Shown here: in pieces, positions 32,858-42,180 of the stretch
How positions within the stretch are numbered: the stretch's first letter is position 1
Layout: every line of letters starts with the position of its first letter
NCBI RefSeq assembly: GCF_004362975.1
Contig: NZ_SNXO01000014.1
Coordinates: forward strand, 1 to 54,937
DNA: 54,937 bases
From: Aminicella lysinilytica
GTDB taxonomy: Bacteria; Bacillota; Clostridia; Peptostreptococcales; Anaerovoracaceae
Reading direction: 5' to 3'
Position numbers and translations under genes: made by a program
The notes under the pieces: generated by a model
What the model was told of the DNA's origin: nothing
Databases searched by the model: none
The model's input: the letters and a program-made list of their open reading frames with translations, nothing else

Positions 32858-34423
32858 TCAAAGAACGTGCTTATGGGATTTGATTTTATACATTTCAGAG
32901 TCGCTCTCGTTGATAAGATTCTGCATGTCAGTGCCGCCTCCGGAGCTGGAAGCGACGCCGATGCTTATGGTGACTTTCTGACAATCGCCGTATTGGACAT
33001 TGCCCATAGCTTCCATCATTGCCTTGGTAGATTTATCGATGTCGTCTTTAGAGTGCTTGCCTAGGGTGACTATGACGAATTCATCGCCGCCCATTCTGGC
33101 AGCCATGCCCTTCGGGAAAATTTCTCCGATAGTATCGGCGGTAGCTTCAAGTATGTAGTCGCCGCAGGCGTGACCGTAGGTATCGTTTATTTTCCTGAAG
33201 AAGTCCAGGTCCATATAGTATATTGACATAGGCTCCGACTCGTGGTCATGCAGATAGTCGTAGAGATATCTGCGGTTGTACAGACCTGTGAGAGGATCAG
33301 TATTGGCATCTCTGGTCATTTCCTTCTCATAGAGTTTATCTACGGTGATGTCTGAGAACATGCAGTAATATCCGGAGACGTAACCGAATGAATCTACTAT
33401 TTCCTTCTCGGCCAACTTGAATATTCTAAGATTGCCGTCGCCATCGAAGGTCAGCTCCTGATAATTGCCGTGGCCATCATCAGTATTTTCCAGATTCTTG
33501 ATAACTGCGAAGGTGGAATTCTTCCATTGCCGGAAATCCTTGCTCATGAAGTCAGCTTCTTCATTGAATGTAAGCTTGAACTGGTCGTTGATCCTGACAA
33601 CTTTCCAGTTGATATCGCAGATGACCATCTGGAAAGGCATATTGTCTATAAGGATGCCCAGCTCGATGTCCGTGTTGCTAAAGTCCGTAACATCGTGGCC
33701 GATGCCGACGGTGCCCATGACGCCTCCATATTTGTCGAAGAGAGGGGACTTGTAAGTCCGGAACTGCCGCATACCGTCCTTGGTCTTGACAGCCTCCTCG
33801 AAAATGCAGGTTTCTTTTTTGTCCATGACGGCGTTGTCTGATTCCTTGCACACGAACTCGCACCGCTCGTAATCCTCAGGCGGGACGTCCCAGATGTAGC
33901 AGTGACCTTTGCCCTGAACATCGTCCTTATCTTTATGTACGATTTTGCAGAACTGGTCGTTGACGATCTGGTGGTTGCCCTCCAGATTCTTATACCAGAC
34001 CATTTCCGGCATACTGTTGATGGTGTACTTCAGAAGGGCGTCCTTCAGCCAGGCTTCGTGTTCGGCGAGACAATTGCAGAGAAGCCTTGAGAAACGCCAT
34101 TTATATTCATTTGCGGAAGCCTCAGTTGGCCAGATATCTCTCAGACATGGAGGAAATTCTCCGGCGCAGGCTAAGACATCTCCCTCAGTGCCTAGTAAGA
34201 TGACACTGACATTTTTCTCAGTGATATTGCAGAGAGCCTTCAGCTCGTGGGTATCATCCGATATGATAATACAGTTGCTGTGGACTGGCGCGTCTGTACA
34301 AGGCGCCGAATCGTGGAACCTGCACACAACATCTTCGGGGATAGCCACTTCCCTGAGAGTCTGATCCAGGTTGCCATCCTTCATAAGCACATAGATATCT
34401 AATACTAATTCACATACAGTCAT
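32858..34423 (-). CDS. PAS-domain diguanylate cyclase
   Basis: A 521-residue cytoplasmic signalling protein expected to make cyclic di-GMP. The C-terminal GGDEF domain (about 360-515) has an intact active site (ARMGGDEFVIV) and the YMDLDFFRKINDTYGH motif. No RxxD inhibitory site precedes GGDEF, so product inhibition may be absent. Two PAS domains lie upstream: about 125-245 (INSMPEMVWYKNLEGN, then FRTYKSPLFDKYGG) and about 258-355 (LIDNMPFQMVICDINWKVVR). GGAGG supports the start at 34423; the frame is open to 34459. No membrane segment is seen. Confidence 0.92.
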   Translation of the reverse strand: MTVCELVLDIYVLMKDGNLDQTLREVAIPEDVVCRFHDSAPCTDAPVHSNCIIISDDTHELKALCNITEKNVSVILLGTEGDVLACAGEFPPCLRDIWPTEASANEYKWRFSRLLCNCLAEHEAWLKDALLKYTINSMPEMVWYKNLEGNHQIVNDQFCKIVHKDKDDVQGKGHCYIWDVPPEDYERCEFVCKESDNAVMDKKETCIFEEAVKTKDGMRQFRTYKSPLFDKYGGVMGTVGIGHDVTDFSNTDIELGILIDNMPFQMVICDINWKVVRINDQFKLTFNEEADFMSKDFRQWKNSTFAVIKNLENTDDGHGNYQELTFDGDGNLRIFKLAEKEIVDSFGYVSGYYCMFSDITVDKLYEKEMTRDANTDPLTGLYNRRYLYDYLHDHESEPMSIYYMDLDFFRKINDTYGHACGDYILEATADTIGEIFPKGMAARMGGDEFVIVTLGKHSKDDIDKSTKAMMEAMGNVQYGDCQKVTISIGVASSSGGGTDMQNLINESDSEMYKIKSHKHVL

Positions 34424-34559
34424 ACCTACCTCCTCGCCGGCGCACACAAAAGCCGGCAACTACCAAGGTACTTTTTAGTTATTCTACCATATAAACGGAA
34501 TTTTTTCCATACTATGAGCACAATTTTATTGATTTCAACACATATCTTTCGTCGATTGA

Positions 34560-35477
34560 TTATTCCTCCGGGGTTGCTTCCTTCTGCATGAAGTCGAAGA
34601 AACTCTTATAGGCCTCGAAGGTCTCGTGATCGCTGCAGTAGAAAATCACTTCTATGCCGTAGTCCTGGTTATCGTTGAGCCAGTCGGTGACAGCGTAGGT
34701 GGCATCCATGACAGACTCCGGCATAGGATAGCCCAGTTCCCCGCCGGTGGAAATGGATGGGAAGGCTATGTTGTGTATGTTCAGGCTCCTGGCTAGGTCA
34801 AGGGAGGCCTGATAACAAAGGGTAAGCTGCTCCTTGCACTGGTCGGTGCCTGTGTATCTAGGCCCGGTGGTATAAATGATGTAGTCGAATTTATCGTCCT
34901 CTTCGCTGGCGGCTGCTTCGCCTACATCTACGGCTTCGCTCTCATTGGCTACAACTATGCAGTCAACATCCACGTCGCGGATGTCTCCTTCATTAATGAA
35001 AATGTGGCTCTTGATCATAGGAGCGTCGTCTGCCTCGACTATCATCTCGATCATATCCTTGTCGAGAAGGAAGGATATGCCCCACGGGTTCAGGACTATG
35101 CCGTCGATTTCATCGTTATCGTTGAACATATCGATCAGCTCGTTGATATCGATTTCCAGAGAGGCCGTAGGCTGGCCCTTGGACAGTTCGTCTGCATTGG
35201 TAAAGGCTACATAGTAACTATCGGTACCTTCGGGATTGCCTAAGGTACGGATGTTGATAGGAGTGTCTTCAGCCACTACGAAATTGCCGCTGGGGTCCAA
35301 CAGACTTTCCCAGTCGGTAATTCCATCGGGCAGTTCCACGGGCACAAGTATATTCTTCTCCATATCCATTGAAAGACGAATGGTTTCCATTACACCTACG
35401 GCGTTTTCTCTATTTGGTTTAGCCTTGAATTCTACAAGGGCCTTATCTATCCTGTAGTTATCATTGATTTCATCCAT
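34560..35477 (-). CDS. SseB-like / macro-domain fusion protein
   Basis: A 305-residue protein. The N-terminal half resembles the SseB family (KNILVPVELPDGI, YYVAFTNADELSKGQP, IVLNPWGISFLLDKDMIEMI). From about 160 it becomes a macro domain (INEGDIRDVDVDCIVVANES, then FPSISTGGELGYPMPESV). The ADP-ribose-binding core is odd: after VANES the usual Asn-rich and GGGGVDGAIH loop is missing, and a short acidic run (VDVGEAAASEEDDKFDY) takes its place. It may therefore not hydrolyse ADP-ribose and may bind a different ligand or nothing. Cytoplasmic. It is divergent from the helicase operon. Confidence 0.82.
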   Translation of the reverse strand: MDEINDNYRIDKALVEFKAKPNRENAVGVMETIRLSMDMEKNILVPVELPDGITDWESLLDPSGNFVVAEDTPINIRTLGNPEGTDSYYVAFTNADELSKGQPTASLEIDINELIDMFNDNDEIDGIVLNPWGISFLLDKDMIEMIVEADDAPMIKSHIFINEGDIRDVDVDCIVVANESEAVDVGEAAASEEDDKFDYIIYTTGPRYTGTDQCKEQLTLCYQASLDLARSLNIHNIAFPSISTGGELGYPMPESVMDATYAVTDWLNDNQDYGIEVIFYCSDHETFEAYKSFFDFMQKEATPEE

Positions 35478-35634
35478 GTTATTTACCTGCCTTTTAAATT
35501 ACTGATTTAGCTTGATTGTTATATGTACATTCTAACTCATTCTACACGTTTCGGCAAATAAATCATACCCTGCGCTTTATGGGGATTTCCGACATTTTAC
35601 AACCTGCGCTTTGGCGGAAAATCACTTCGAAGCA

Positions 35635-35663
35635 TTGTCTTAACACCGCAAATGTGAGATAAT
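35635..35663 (+). promoter_or_regulatory. Promoter of the helicase operon, predicting a leaderless mRNA
   Basis: TTGTCT (35635-35640), 17 bases, GATAAT (35658-35663). A start site six to eight bases further on coincides with the ATG at 35670, and no Shine-Dalgarno precedes that ATG. Two CCTGCGCTTT copies at 35569-35578 and 35603-35612 (34 bases apart) lie just upstream and may be regulator sites. Confidence 0.6.
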
Positions 35664-35669
35664 CAGATC

Positions 35670-38597
35670 ATGATGAATAATGTAGAGAAAGAACTTAATA
35701 AGGGCCTGACGGCGGCCTTCGTAGATGGGAATCTGGCGGCAAACCCTGCTTACAAGCCACAGTTCGTTTCTAATAATTATGAAGAGGGACGCAAGGTTTT
35801 GACCACCATAGAGGACGAGCTGCTCAATTGTGAGGAGTTTCAGTTCAGCGTGGCATTTATTACTATGAGCGGGATCACTCCCCTGCTTCAGACCTTTAAA
35901 GAACTGGAGAAAAAGGGCGTAAAAGGTCGTATCCTGACGACGGATTATCTCACCTTCAGCGAGCCGAAGGCTCTGGAGAAATTGTCTGAGCTGAGCAACA
36001 TTACCCTGAAAATGTACAGCACGGAAAAGGGTGGCGACGGTTTCCACACCAAGGGATACTTCTTCCGAACCGGTAACATTTACAGGATCGTCGTGGGCAG
36101 TTCCAACATGACTCTTAACGCCCTTACGAAGAACAAGGAATGGAACACCCGCATCGTTTCCGGGTCCCGGGGCGAGTATGCGGAACATATCGTCAGCGAG
36201 TTCGAAAGTCTCTGGGGTAGTGCTTATGCTGAGAATCTGGCAAAGGTCATAGATAGTTATAGAACAAAATACGACCTGGTAAAGAAACAGCGTAAGGTTG
36301 CGGAGAGTCAGGCGGTGGTCGATCTGGACCAGTACAGGCTGGAACCCAACTCCATGCAGACGGAATTTGTGGGGAGCCTGATGACAATGGTTGACCAGGG
36401 GGACAGGCGGGCCCTGCTCATATCAGCCACCGGCACGGGCAAAACCTACGCGTCAGCCTTTGCCCTGCGAGAGGCAAACCCACGCAAAGCACTCTTTGTT
36501 GTTCACAGAGAGCAAATCGCGCGGCAGGCTATCAAAAGTTACCAGAAGGTCTTCGGCAATACCAAGACTTTCGGCTTATTGTCCGGCACAGAGAAAGACT
36601 TCGACGCGGACTACCTTTTCTCTACTATGCAGATGATGTCCAAACCGGAGATAATGGCGCGTTACCAGAAGGACGAGTTCGACGTGATCGTTATAGACGA
36701 AGTACACAGAGCCGGTGCCGAAAGTTATCAGAGGATAATGGATTACTTCCAGCCAGGGCTTTGGCTGGGCATGACAGCAAGTCCCGAGCGAACTGATGGA
36801 TTCGATATTTACAGTTTATTCGATCATAATGTGGCCTATGAGATCAGGCTTCAGCAGGCTCTTGAAGAGGATCTGCTGTGCCCTTTCCATTATTTCGGCA
36901 TCACAGATCTGACGGTGGATGACAAGCTTATTGATGACAATCGGGATTTCGGCTGCCTGACCAGCGAAGATAGAGTGAGCCATGTGATAGAAGAGGCTGA
37001 ATACTACGGCTACAGCGGAGATCGGGTCAAGGGACTGATTTTCTGCAGCAGTAAGGACGAGGCGGCGGAACTTTCAACAAAATTCAACCTGCGGGGTTAT
37101 CGGACGGAGTTTATCTGCGGCGATGATTCTCAGGAGCGCCGGGAGGATTGCATAGAGCGGCTGACGGCGGACGCAGGTGATGATCTGCTGGATTATATCT
37201 TCACCATAGATATTTTCAATGAAGGCGTGGATATACCCGAGATCAATCAGGTGATCATGCTGAGGCCGACGGAAAGCCCGATAATATTCGTGCAGCAGTT
37301 AGGCCGTGGGCTCAGGAAGGCTGAGAAAAAGGAGTACGTCGTGATCCTGGACTTCATCGGAAATTACGCAAACAACTTCATGATCCCGGTTGCTTTGTCG
37401 GGAGACCGTTCATATAATAAAGATAATATGCGCAGGTATGTAGCCGGCGGAACACGTATAATCCCAGGTAGTTCAAGCATACACTTCGATGAAATCGCAA
37501 GGAAGCAGATATATTCGTCAATCGACGAGGCCAGGACCAATACCATGAAGCTAATTCAGGATTCATACAGGGACTTGAAATACAAGCTGGGACGAATTCC
37601 GAGAATCGAAGAATTCCGAGAATACGGAGCGATTGATGTTACTAAGATCTTCGATAAGTGCGGGTCCTACTACGCTTTCCTGAGAAAGTATGAAAAAGAT
37701 TATAATGTTGAGTTAAGTGGAGCCGAGTCGGAAATTGTCGAATTTCTGTCTAAGAAGTTTGCGGCGGGCAAGCGCATCCATGAGCTGGTTATGCTTAAGA
37801 TGCTCCTTGAACGAAAGGAGCGTATTAAATATTACTACGACAAACTTATGGAAGAGAAATACGGAGTAGCTCTGACTTCTTATGAAAGAGAATCAGTAGT
37901 ACTCAATCTTACAAATAAGTTCGGCAAGACGGAGGAAAAGAAAAAATACAGCAACTGCGTATTTCTGAAGGAAACGTCTGAAGGAGGATACGATATCAGC
38001 GATAGTTTCAACAGCCTACTTGGTGACGATGAATTCCGTTATATGGTAGAAGAGCTGGTGGATTTCGGCATCGAAAGATATGAGATCAATTACTCTAAGC
38101 GGTACGGAGATACCAGCTTCCAGCTTTATCAGAAATACACCTATGAGGATGTCTGCAGGCTTCTGGATTGGAAGAGCAATATGAACGCCCTGAACATAGG
38201 CGGATATTTCTACGACTCATACACTAAGACTTTGCCGGTATTCATAAACTATGACAAGGACGACGACGCCATAGCATATGAGGACAGGTTTGTCTCAGAG
38301 AACGAGCTGGTTGCTTTGTCCAAGCACCCGCGCACTGTAGAATCCAGCGACGCGGATCACATTTACAAGAGAAAACCTGAGGACAAAAACAATCACATAC
38401 TGCTTTTTGTTCGAAAGAATAAGGACGATAAAGAGGCCAAGGAGTTCTATTTCCTGGGAGAAATAAGCGCTGCCGGAGAGCCGGAGCAGATAAGAATGGT
38501 TACGCCTGAGGGCAAGGAAGACGATGCCTTCGAGATCGACTACAGGCTGGATGTGCCGGTCAGGGACGACATTTACGAATACATAGTGGGAGAGTAA
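35670..38597 (+). CDS. DEAD/DEAH helicase with PLD-type nuclease domain and DUF3427
   Basis: A 975-residue multidomain protein. Residues about 30-200 are a phospholipase-D-like nuclease domain with His126 and Lys128 (FHTKGYFF) and GSSNMTLNA. The superfamily 2 helicase core follows: Walker A SATGTGKT (252-259), DEVH (343-346), motif III-like GMTASPERTDG, and C-terminal helicase motifs near 520-560 (DIFNEGVDIPEIN, QQLGRGLRKAE). The last 350 residues are DUF3427. Such proteins are suspected in DNA repair or phage defence; the function here is unproven. It lies one base before the Nudix gene. ATGs at 35670 and 35673 are both possible. Confidence 0.92.
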   Translation: MMNNVEKELNKGLTAAFVDGNLAANPAYKPQFVSNNYEEGRKVLTTIEDELLNCEEFQFSVAFITMSGITPLLQTFKELEKKGVKGRILTTDYLTFSEPKALEKLSELSNITLKMYSTEKGGDGFHTKGYFFRTGNIYRIVVGSSNMTLNALTKNKEWNTRIVSGSRGEYAEHIVSEFESLWGSAYAENLAKVIDSYRTKYDLVKKQRKVAESQAVVDLDQYRLEPNSMQTEFVGSLMTMVDQGDRRALLISATGTGKTYASAFALREANPRKALFVVHREQIARQAIKSYQKVFGNTKTFGLLSGTEKDFDADYLFSTMQMMSKPEIMARYQKDEFDVIVIDEVHRAGAESYQRIMDYFQPGLWLGMTASPERTDGFDIYSLFDHNVAYEIRLQQALEEDLLCPFHYFGITDLTVDDKLIDDNRDFGCLTSEDRVSHVIEEAEYYGYSGDRVKGLIFCSSKDEAAELSTKFNLRGYRTEFICGDDSQERREDCIERLTADAGDDLLDYIFTIDIFNEGVDIPEINQVIMLRPTESPIIFVQQLGRGLRKAEKKEYVVILDFIGNYANNFMIPVALSGDRSYNKDNMRRYVAGGTRIIPGSSSIHFDEIARKQIYSSIDEARTNTMKLIQDSYRDLKYKLGRIPRIEEFREYGAIDVTKIFDKCGSYYAFLRKYEKDYNVELSGAESEIVEFLSKKFAAGKRIHELVMLKMLLERKERIKYYYDKLMEEKYGVALTSYERESVVLNLTNKFGKTEEKKKYSNCVFLKETSEGGYDISDSFNSLLGDDEFRYMVEELVDFGIERYEINYSKRYGDTSFQLYQKYTYEDVCRLLDWKSNMNALNIGGYFYDSYTKTLPVFINYDKDDDAIAYEDRFVSENELVALSKHPRTVESSDADHIYKRKPEDKNNHILLFVRKNKDDKEAKEFYFLGEISAAGEPEQIRMVTPEGKEDDAFEIDYRLDVPVRDDIYEYIVGE

Positions 38598-38598
38598 A

Positions 38599-38982
38599 AT
38601 GAAATCAATAGAAGTAGTTGCAGCAATAATAATAGAAGACGGCCGGGTTTTCGCCACTCAGCGGGGATATGGAGAATTCAAGGATGGCTGGGAATTTCCC
38701 GGGGGCAAAATAGAGCCTGGCGAGACTCCCGTAGCGGCTTTGGTGCGCGAGATCGAGGAGGAACTGGACACGGTCATAGATGTGGGCAGACTTCTGACCA
38801 CTGTCGATTATGACTATCCGTCATTCCATCTGACCATGCATTGCTATCTTTGCAAATTGGTCAGCGGCGACCTTATCCTGAAGGAGCATGAGGCAGCCAG
38901 ATGGCTGGCGAAGGATGAGCTCATGGCTGTGGATTGGCTTCCGGCGGATCTGGGAATAATCGGAATGCTGGCAAAACTATAG
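38599..38982 (+). CDS. MutT-like Nudix (d)NTP pyrophosphohydrolase
   Basis: A 127-residue Nudix hydrolase with a complete Nudix box from Gly35/36 to about Leu57 (GGKIEPGETPVAALVREIEE). Length and the N-terminal EVVAAIIIEDGRVFATQR match the 8-oxo-dGTPase/CTP pyrophosphohydrolase branch of MutT. It should hydrolyse a nucleoside triphosphate to the monophosphate. It starts one base after the helicase stop, so the two are translationally coupled and probably act together. Confidence 0.93.
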   Translation: MKSIEVVAAIIIEDGRVFATQRGYGEFKDGWEFPGGKIEPGETPVAALVREIEEELDTVIDVGRLLTTVDYDYPSFHLTMHCYLCKLVSGDLILKEHEAARWLAKDELMAVDWLPADLGIIGMLAKL

Positions 38983-39034
38983 ACATAGATGTTACAATAA
39001 CACTATGAATTTATCGGGGGAGGGAATAACACTG

Positions 39035-39544
39035 ATGAAAAAGGAATCGTACACATACACTTACACTTTGCAATATGGGGAGGCTTTCGAGCAGTATTAC
39101 CTGACGGCGTTTCTCATGAGCCGGACTAAGAAGGCGGCCGTAAAAGCCGGCCTGGTGGTAATAGGCTTCGGGTCACTGGCTATTTACGGGACCCTGTCAC
39201 AAAATGTGATTTTTCTGATCGTTGCCCTGGCGGCTTTGATAGAGGTTTGCGTGCTCATACTCATGCCGAGATCCAAGGCGAAGAAGGCTGCCAAGATAGT
39301 GGAGGAGGCAAATAAGGAACTGGAACTGACTATAAGGAACGACGGTACTATACAGTTTGCAGGAGAGGAATCCAGACAGCTGGCGGGAGATGAAACTGCA
39401 TGCACCTACGAGTCTGTCAACTGTTTCGTCATAAGGACTGACAGGGAGCATACCTATTGCCTGCCGAGAGGAGTAGTACCACCGGAAGAAAAGGACGATA
39501 TCAGAGCATATCTTAAGAGTATCATGAGGTATGAAAAAGCGTGA
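39035..39544 (+). CDS. YcxB-like membrane protein
   Basis: A 169-residue protein with a polar N-terminal segment, two adjacent membrane helices (about 36-54 and 58-76), and a cytoplasmic C-terminal domain with the YcxB-like pattern (LTIRNDGTIQFAG, then YESVNCFVIRTDREHTYCLP). GGAGGG lies upstream of the ATG at 39035; the ATG at 39005 has no ribosome site. It converges on the subtilase gene with a shared terminator. The role of the family is unknown. Confidence 0.75.
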   Translation: MKKESYTYTYTLQYGEAFEQYYLTAFLMSRTKKAAVKAGLVVIGFGSLAIYGTLSQNVIFLIVALAALIEVCVLILMPRSKAKKAAKIVEEANKELELTIRNDGTIQFAGEESRQLAGDETACTYESVNCFVIRTDREHTYCLPRGVVPPEEKDDIRAYLKSIMRYEKA

Positions 39545-39559
39545 TTATGGAAATCAAAA

Positions 39560-39603
39560 AAGGGGCTGTCGCATTAGACTGATTCTGATGCGATATGCCC
39601 CTT
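39560..39603. terminator. Terminator between the convergent YcxB-like and subtilase genes
   Basis: A long stem, AAGGGGC...TCGCATTAGA (39560-39578) with TCTGATGCGA...GCCCCTT (about 39584-39603), is flanked by A-rich sequence on the left and TTGGTTTTT on the right, so it can serve both strands. Confidence 0.75.
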
Positions 39604-39619
39604 GGTTTTTGATTTAGCA

Positions 39620-41875
39620 CTATTTAAAGAGTATGTATTTGCTGTAATAATAAGTACCATTGTACAATTGCACAGATCTTATTCTGTATTGATAGGTCTT
39701 GCCCGGCAGCAGAGGGCTGTCATAATATGAGGCAGTTCCGGATGCAACAGTGTAATGGCTGTCTGCGCCTAATGTCGTCCATGTTTTATTGTAATATCTT
39801 TGTATCTGATAGCCGGCATTATTTGTAGAAACAGGTGTCCAGTTCAGCTGAGCGCCGGTGCCATCTGTATTTCTGGTTATTTTCGGTTCAGTTGGTGCTG
39901 ACACTGCTGGCGTAAAGGTAACAACATTTGAATTTTGTGTGTAAGTGGTCTTGCTGCCTGCATAGTTTTCAACACTGTAGTTATTGTATGCTTTCAGGAA
40001 ATAGGAGTACTTGGTACCCGGAAGAAAAACAGGAGTATTGCCATTAGCATCTCTAATTTTGTAAAGCTCTATTGATGTATTGGTAGTAGTTCCTTGTAAA
40101 ATCCAAGAGCCGTTTCCTACCTTAGCGTACAGCTTATAATAAGTATTGCCGGTACCGGATATTGCATTCCAAGAAAACCCTGCGATTATATTGGAAGACG
40201 TGGTACCATAGTATGCCTTCAAAGTAGGCTTGAAAGACCTGAATACAGCTCTTGACCCATTGGCCAGACCGTATCCATAGTAGCTGTCTTTACCGGAAGT
40301 ACCTAAGTCTGTAGCTGTCGAATACAGTGCACTCTTGACCTGCTTGACTGTAAGTTTGCTGTTGACCGAACGCATCATAGCTACTATGCCCGTTACTACA
40401 GGAGCCGCCATAGATGTGCCTGCACTCGCCTTATATGTCTTTCCCTTCCAGGTGCTTACTATATCATAGTATGTTGAATTCATGTTGGATCCTCCAGGTG
40501 CAGAAATATCCTTGGCCTTTCCATAATTCGAATATGCGGCCTTAGTATCAAATCTATTCGTGGCGATTACTTCTATTGCACTGCTTGAATCACCAGGCGT
40601 CCATTTGGTCGTTACTCCCTGACCGTATTTATTCCCGTTACCGGCTGCACAAACTACAACTATGTTTTTCTTTACTGCTGTAGCAATAGCAGTTCGTTCT
40701 GCTCTGCTGTATTTATTATTGTATGCGTAAGAACCCCAACTGCAGTTGATGACTTTGCAACCCTTTTTTCTTGCATAGGCAATGGCTTTGATAGCGGCGC
40801 TATCGCTGACGCTTCCCTTGTAGACAACATTTATAGCGACTATGTCGAGTTTGGAATTGGTATAGCCGGTAGCCACTCCTGTAACTCCAATGCCGTTATT
40901 CCCGGTAGCTCCGATTATGCCGGTCACATGAGTTCCGTGGCCTACAGAATCACCGCTGCTCAGAGATGTGAGCTTTCTACTCTTTCCGTTGTTGTAGATG
41001 CGTATAGACAAACTGCGGTTAACTGTAGATTTAAGATCAGGATGATTCATGTCACAACCGCTATCAATTACGGCGACTCTGACTTTGCTGGTTTTGACGC
41101 TAGCTTGGGTTGTCCAGGCTTGTGTAGCACATATTTTGTCCAGATACCACTGGTAACTTGAATAGGCATCATTGGTCTGGATCACGGCTTTTTTCGAAAG
41201 AGAATTATCTGCGGCTGTACTGCTGTTTGCTTCATTATCGAAGGCGAGATTTGCCAAGGCGGTTGTATCGCAGCTTTCTTCGTCTGTAAGTTTATAAAGG
41301 TTGTCCTTCTGGACATATTCTATAGTTTTTTCGTTGCTCTCGATCAAAGATAGGGCTTTGTCCGTGGTGTATTCCAGGGATAATTTTAAGACTGCGAAGT
41401 TCTCTGTGTCTGACAACTCGGTCACGCTCACAAGTTCTCCCCTGTACTTCTCGGCTATAGCCTTTAGTTGGGCCTTAGTCACGCTCTTTTTAGTTACTAC
41501 GCAGATCTGTCCGGTTTTATAGCCCAAGCTACTCTCGCTTTTGCTGCGCTCAGTAGCTGCAGATGCATAATCTGAGACAATGGTGTCTGCTCTGCTATCA
41601 ATGTTTTCACTGAAGGCTCTGACACCTGCAGTGTCATTTTTCGTATAATAAGAATCCAGGGCATTTCGGACACCTTGATCAAATTCAGCTTTATCGCTGA
41701 TTTCGTTCAGAACTTCAGCTTTCTCTTCGGCTTTAACTGTTGTGGTCTTTGCTTTGGATGGTGAGTCCTTACTGCTGGTATGGTCTGCAGTCAGAGTGTC
41801 GCAGACTGCGAATATCAGAACAGCTAAAGCGATTATTGTCAGAGATAATATTGTCAGTTTTAATAACTTACTCAT
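39620..41875 (-). CDS. Secreted subtilisin-like serine protease (S8) with fibronectin-type tail
   Basis: A 751-residue exported protease. An N-terminal hydrophobic segment (6-24) serves as signal or anchor. A propeptide of about 240 residues follows. The catalytic domain has Asp271 (VAVIDSGCD), His313 (GHGTHVTG), oxyanion Asn413 (AAGNGNKYG) and Ser488 (GTSMAAPV), all intact. The C-terminal 200 residues hold two fibronectin-type-III-like units (FSWNAISGTGNTYYKLYAKV, and LNWTPVSTNNAGYQIQRYYN). There is no LPXTG anchor. A ribosome site (GAAAGGAAAG) precedes the ATG. A strong promoter with palindromes lies upstream. Substrate unknown; likely a nutritional or processing protease. Confidence 0.95.
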   Translation of the reverse strand: MSKLLKLTILSLTIIALAVLIFAVCDTLTADHTSSKDSPSKAKTTTVKAEEKAEVLNEISDKAEFDQGVRNALDSYYTKNDTAGVRAFSENIDSRADTIVSDYASAATERSKSESSLGYKTGQICVVTKKSVTKAQLKAIAEKYRGELVSVTELSDTENFAVLKLSLEYTTDKALSLIESNEKTIEYVQKDNLYKLTDEESCDTTALANLAFDNEANSSTAADNSLSKKAVIQTNDAYSSYQWYLDKICATQAWTTQASVKTSKVRVAVIDSGCDMNHPDLKSTVNRSLSIRIYNNGKSRKLTSLSSGDSVGHGTHVTGIIGATGNNGIGVTGVATGYTNSKLDIVAINVVYKGSVSDSAAIKAIAYARKKGCKVINCSWGSYAYNNKYSRAERTAIATAVKKNIVVVCAAGNGNKYGQGVTTKWTPGDSSSAIEVIATNRFDTKAAYSNYGKAKDISAPGGSNMNSTYYDIVSTWKGKTYKASAGTSMAAPVVTGIVAMMRSVNSKLTVKQVKSALYSTATDLGTSGKDSYYGYGLANGSRAVFRSFKPTLKAYYGTTSSNIIAGFSWNAISGTGNTYYKLYAKVGNGSWILQGTTTNTSIELYKIRDANGNTPVFLPGTKYSYFLKAYNNYSVENYAGSKTTYTQNSNVVTFTPAVSAPTEPKITRNTDGTGAQLNWTPVSTNNAGYQIQRYYNKTWTTLGADSHYTVASGTASYYDSPLLPGKTYQYRIRSVQLYNGTYYYSKYILFK

Positions 41876-41916
41876 AACACTTTCCTTTCGGTAAAAATCA
41901 CATACTTTATCAATTC

Positions 41917-41959
41917 ATTGTACTAAAGTAAGAACAAAAAGTCAATTACTTTAAAGTAA
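41917..41959 (-). promoter_or_regulatory. Subtilase promoter with ACTTTA palindromes
   Basis: On the minus strand, TTGACT (plus 41940-41945), 17 bases, TACAAT (41917-41922). A perfect 14-bp palindrome, TTACTTTAAAGTAA, lies at 41946-41959 touching the -35 element. A related TACTAAAGTAA (41921-41931) lies in the spacer. The arrangement suggests control by a dimeric regulator. Confidence 0.7.
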
Positions 41960-42016
41960 CTCAAGCTGGCTATGGGACAATATGAATGCCACGAGGTATT
42001 TTTTGCGTAATTACAC

Positions 42017-42105
42017 TTGCACAGGCTGCGGAAATGTTCTACAATAGAAGCGTAATAATTCTAATGGCGGTAGTTAGCCGCATTTCCCACTTGAGTAATT
42101 AGAAT
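42017..42105 (+). promoter_or_regulatory. Promoter and structured leader of rho
   Basis: TTGCAC (42017-42022), 17 bases, TACAAT (42040-42045) form the promoter. The transcript would begin near 42052. ATTCTAAT (42058-42065) pairs with ATTAGAAT (42098-42105) as an outer 8-bp stem enclosing a GCGG/CCGC hairpin (42067-42081). rho is autoregulated in other bacteria; this fold may take part. Confidence 0.6.
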
Positions 42106-42180
42106 CGATATTGGTCGACATATTTGCGTGCCGACGTTATTAATAGAAAAGGAGAAGCGCCATTCGTGCGCGGTGATTTC

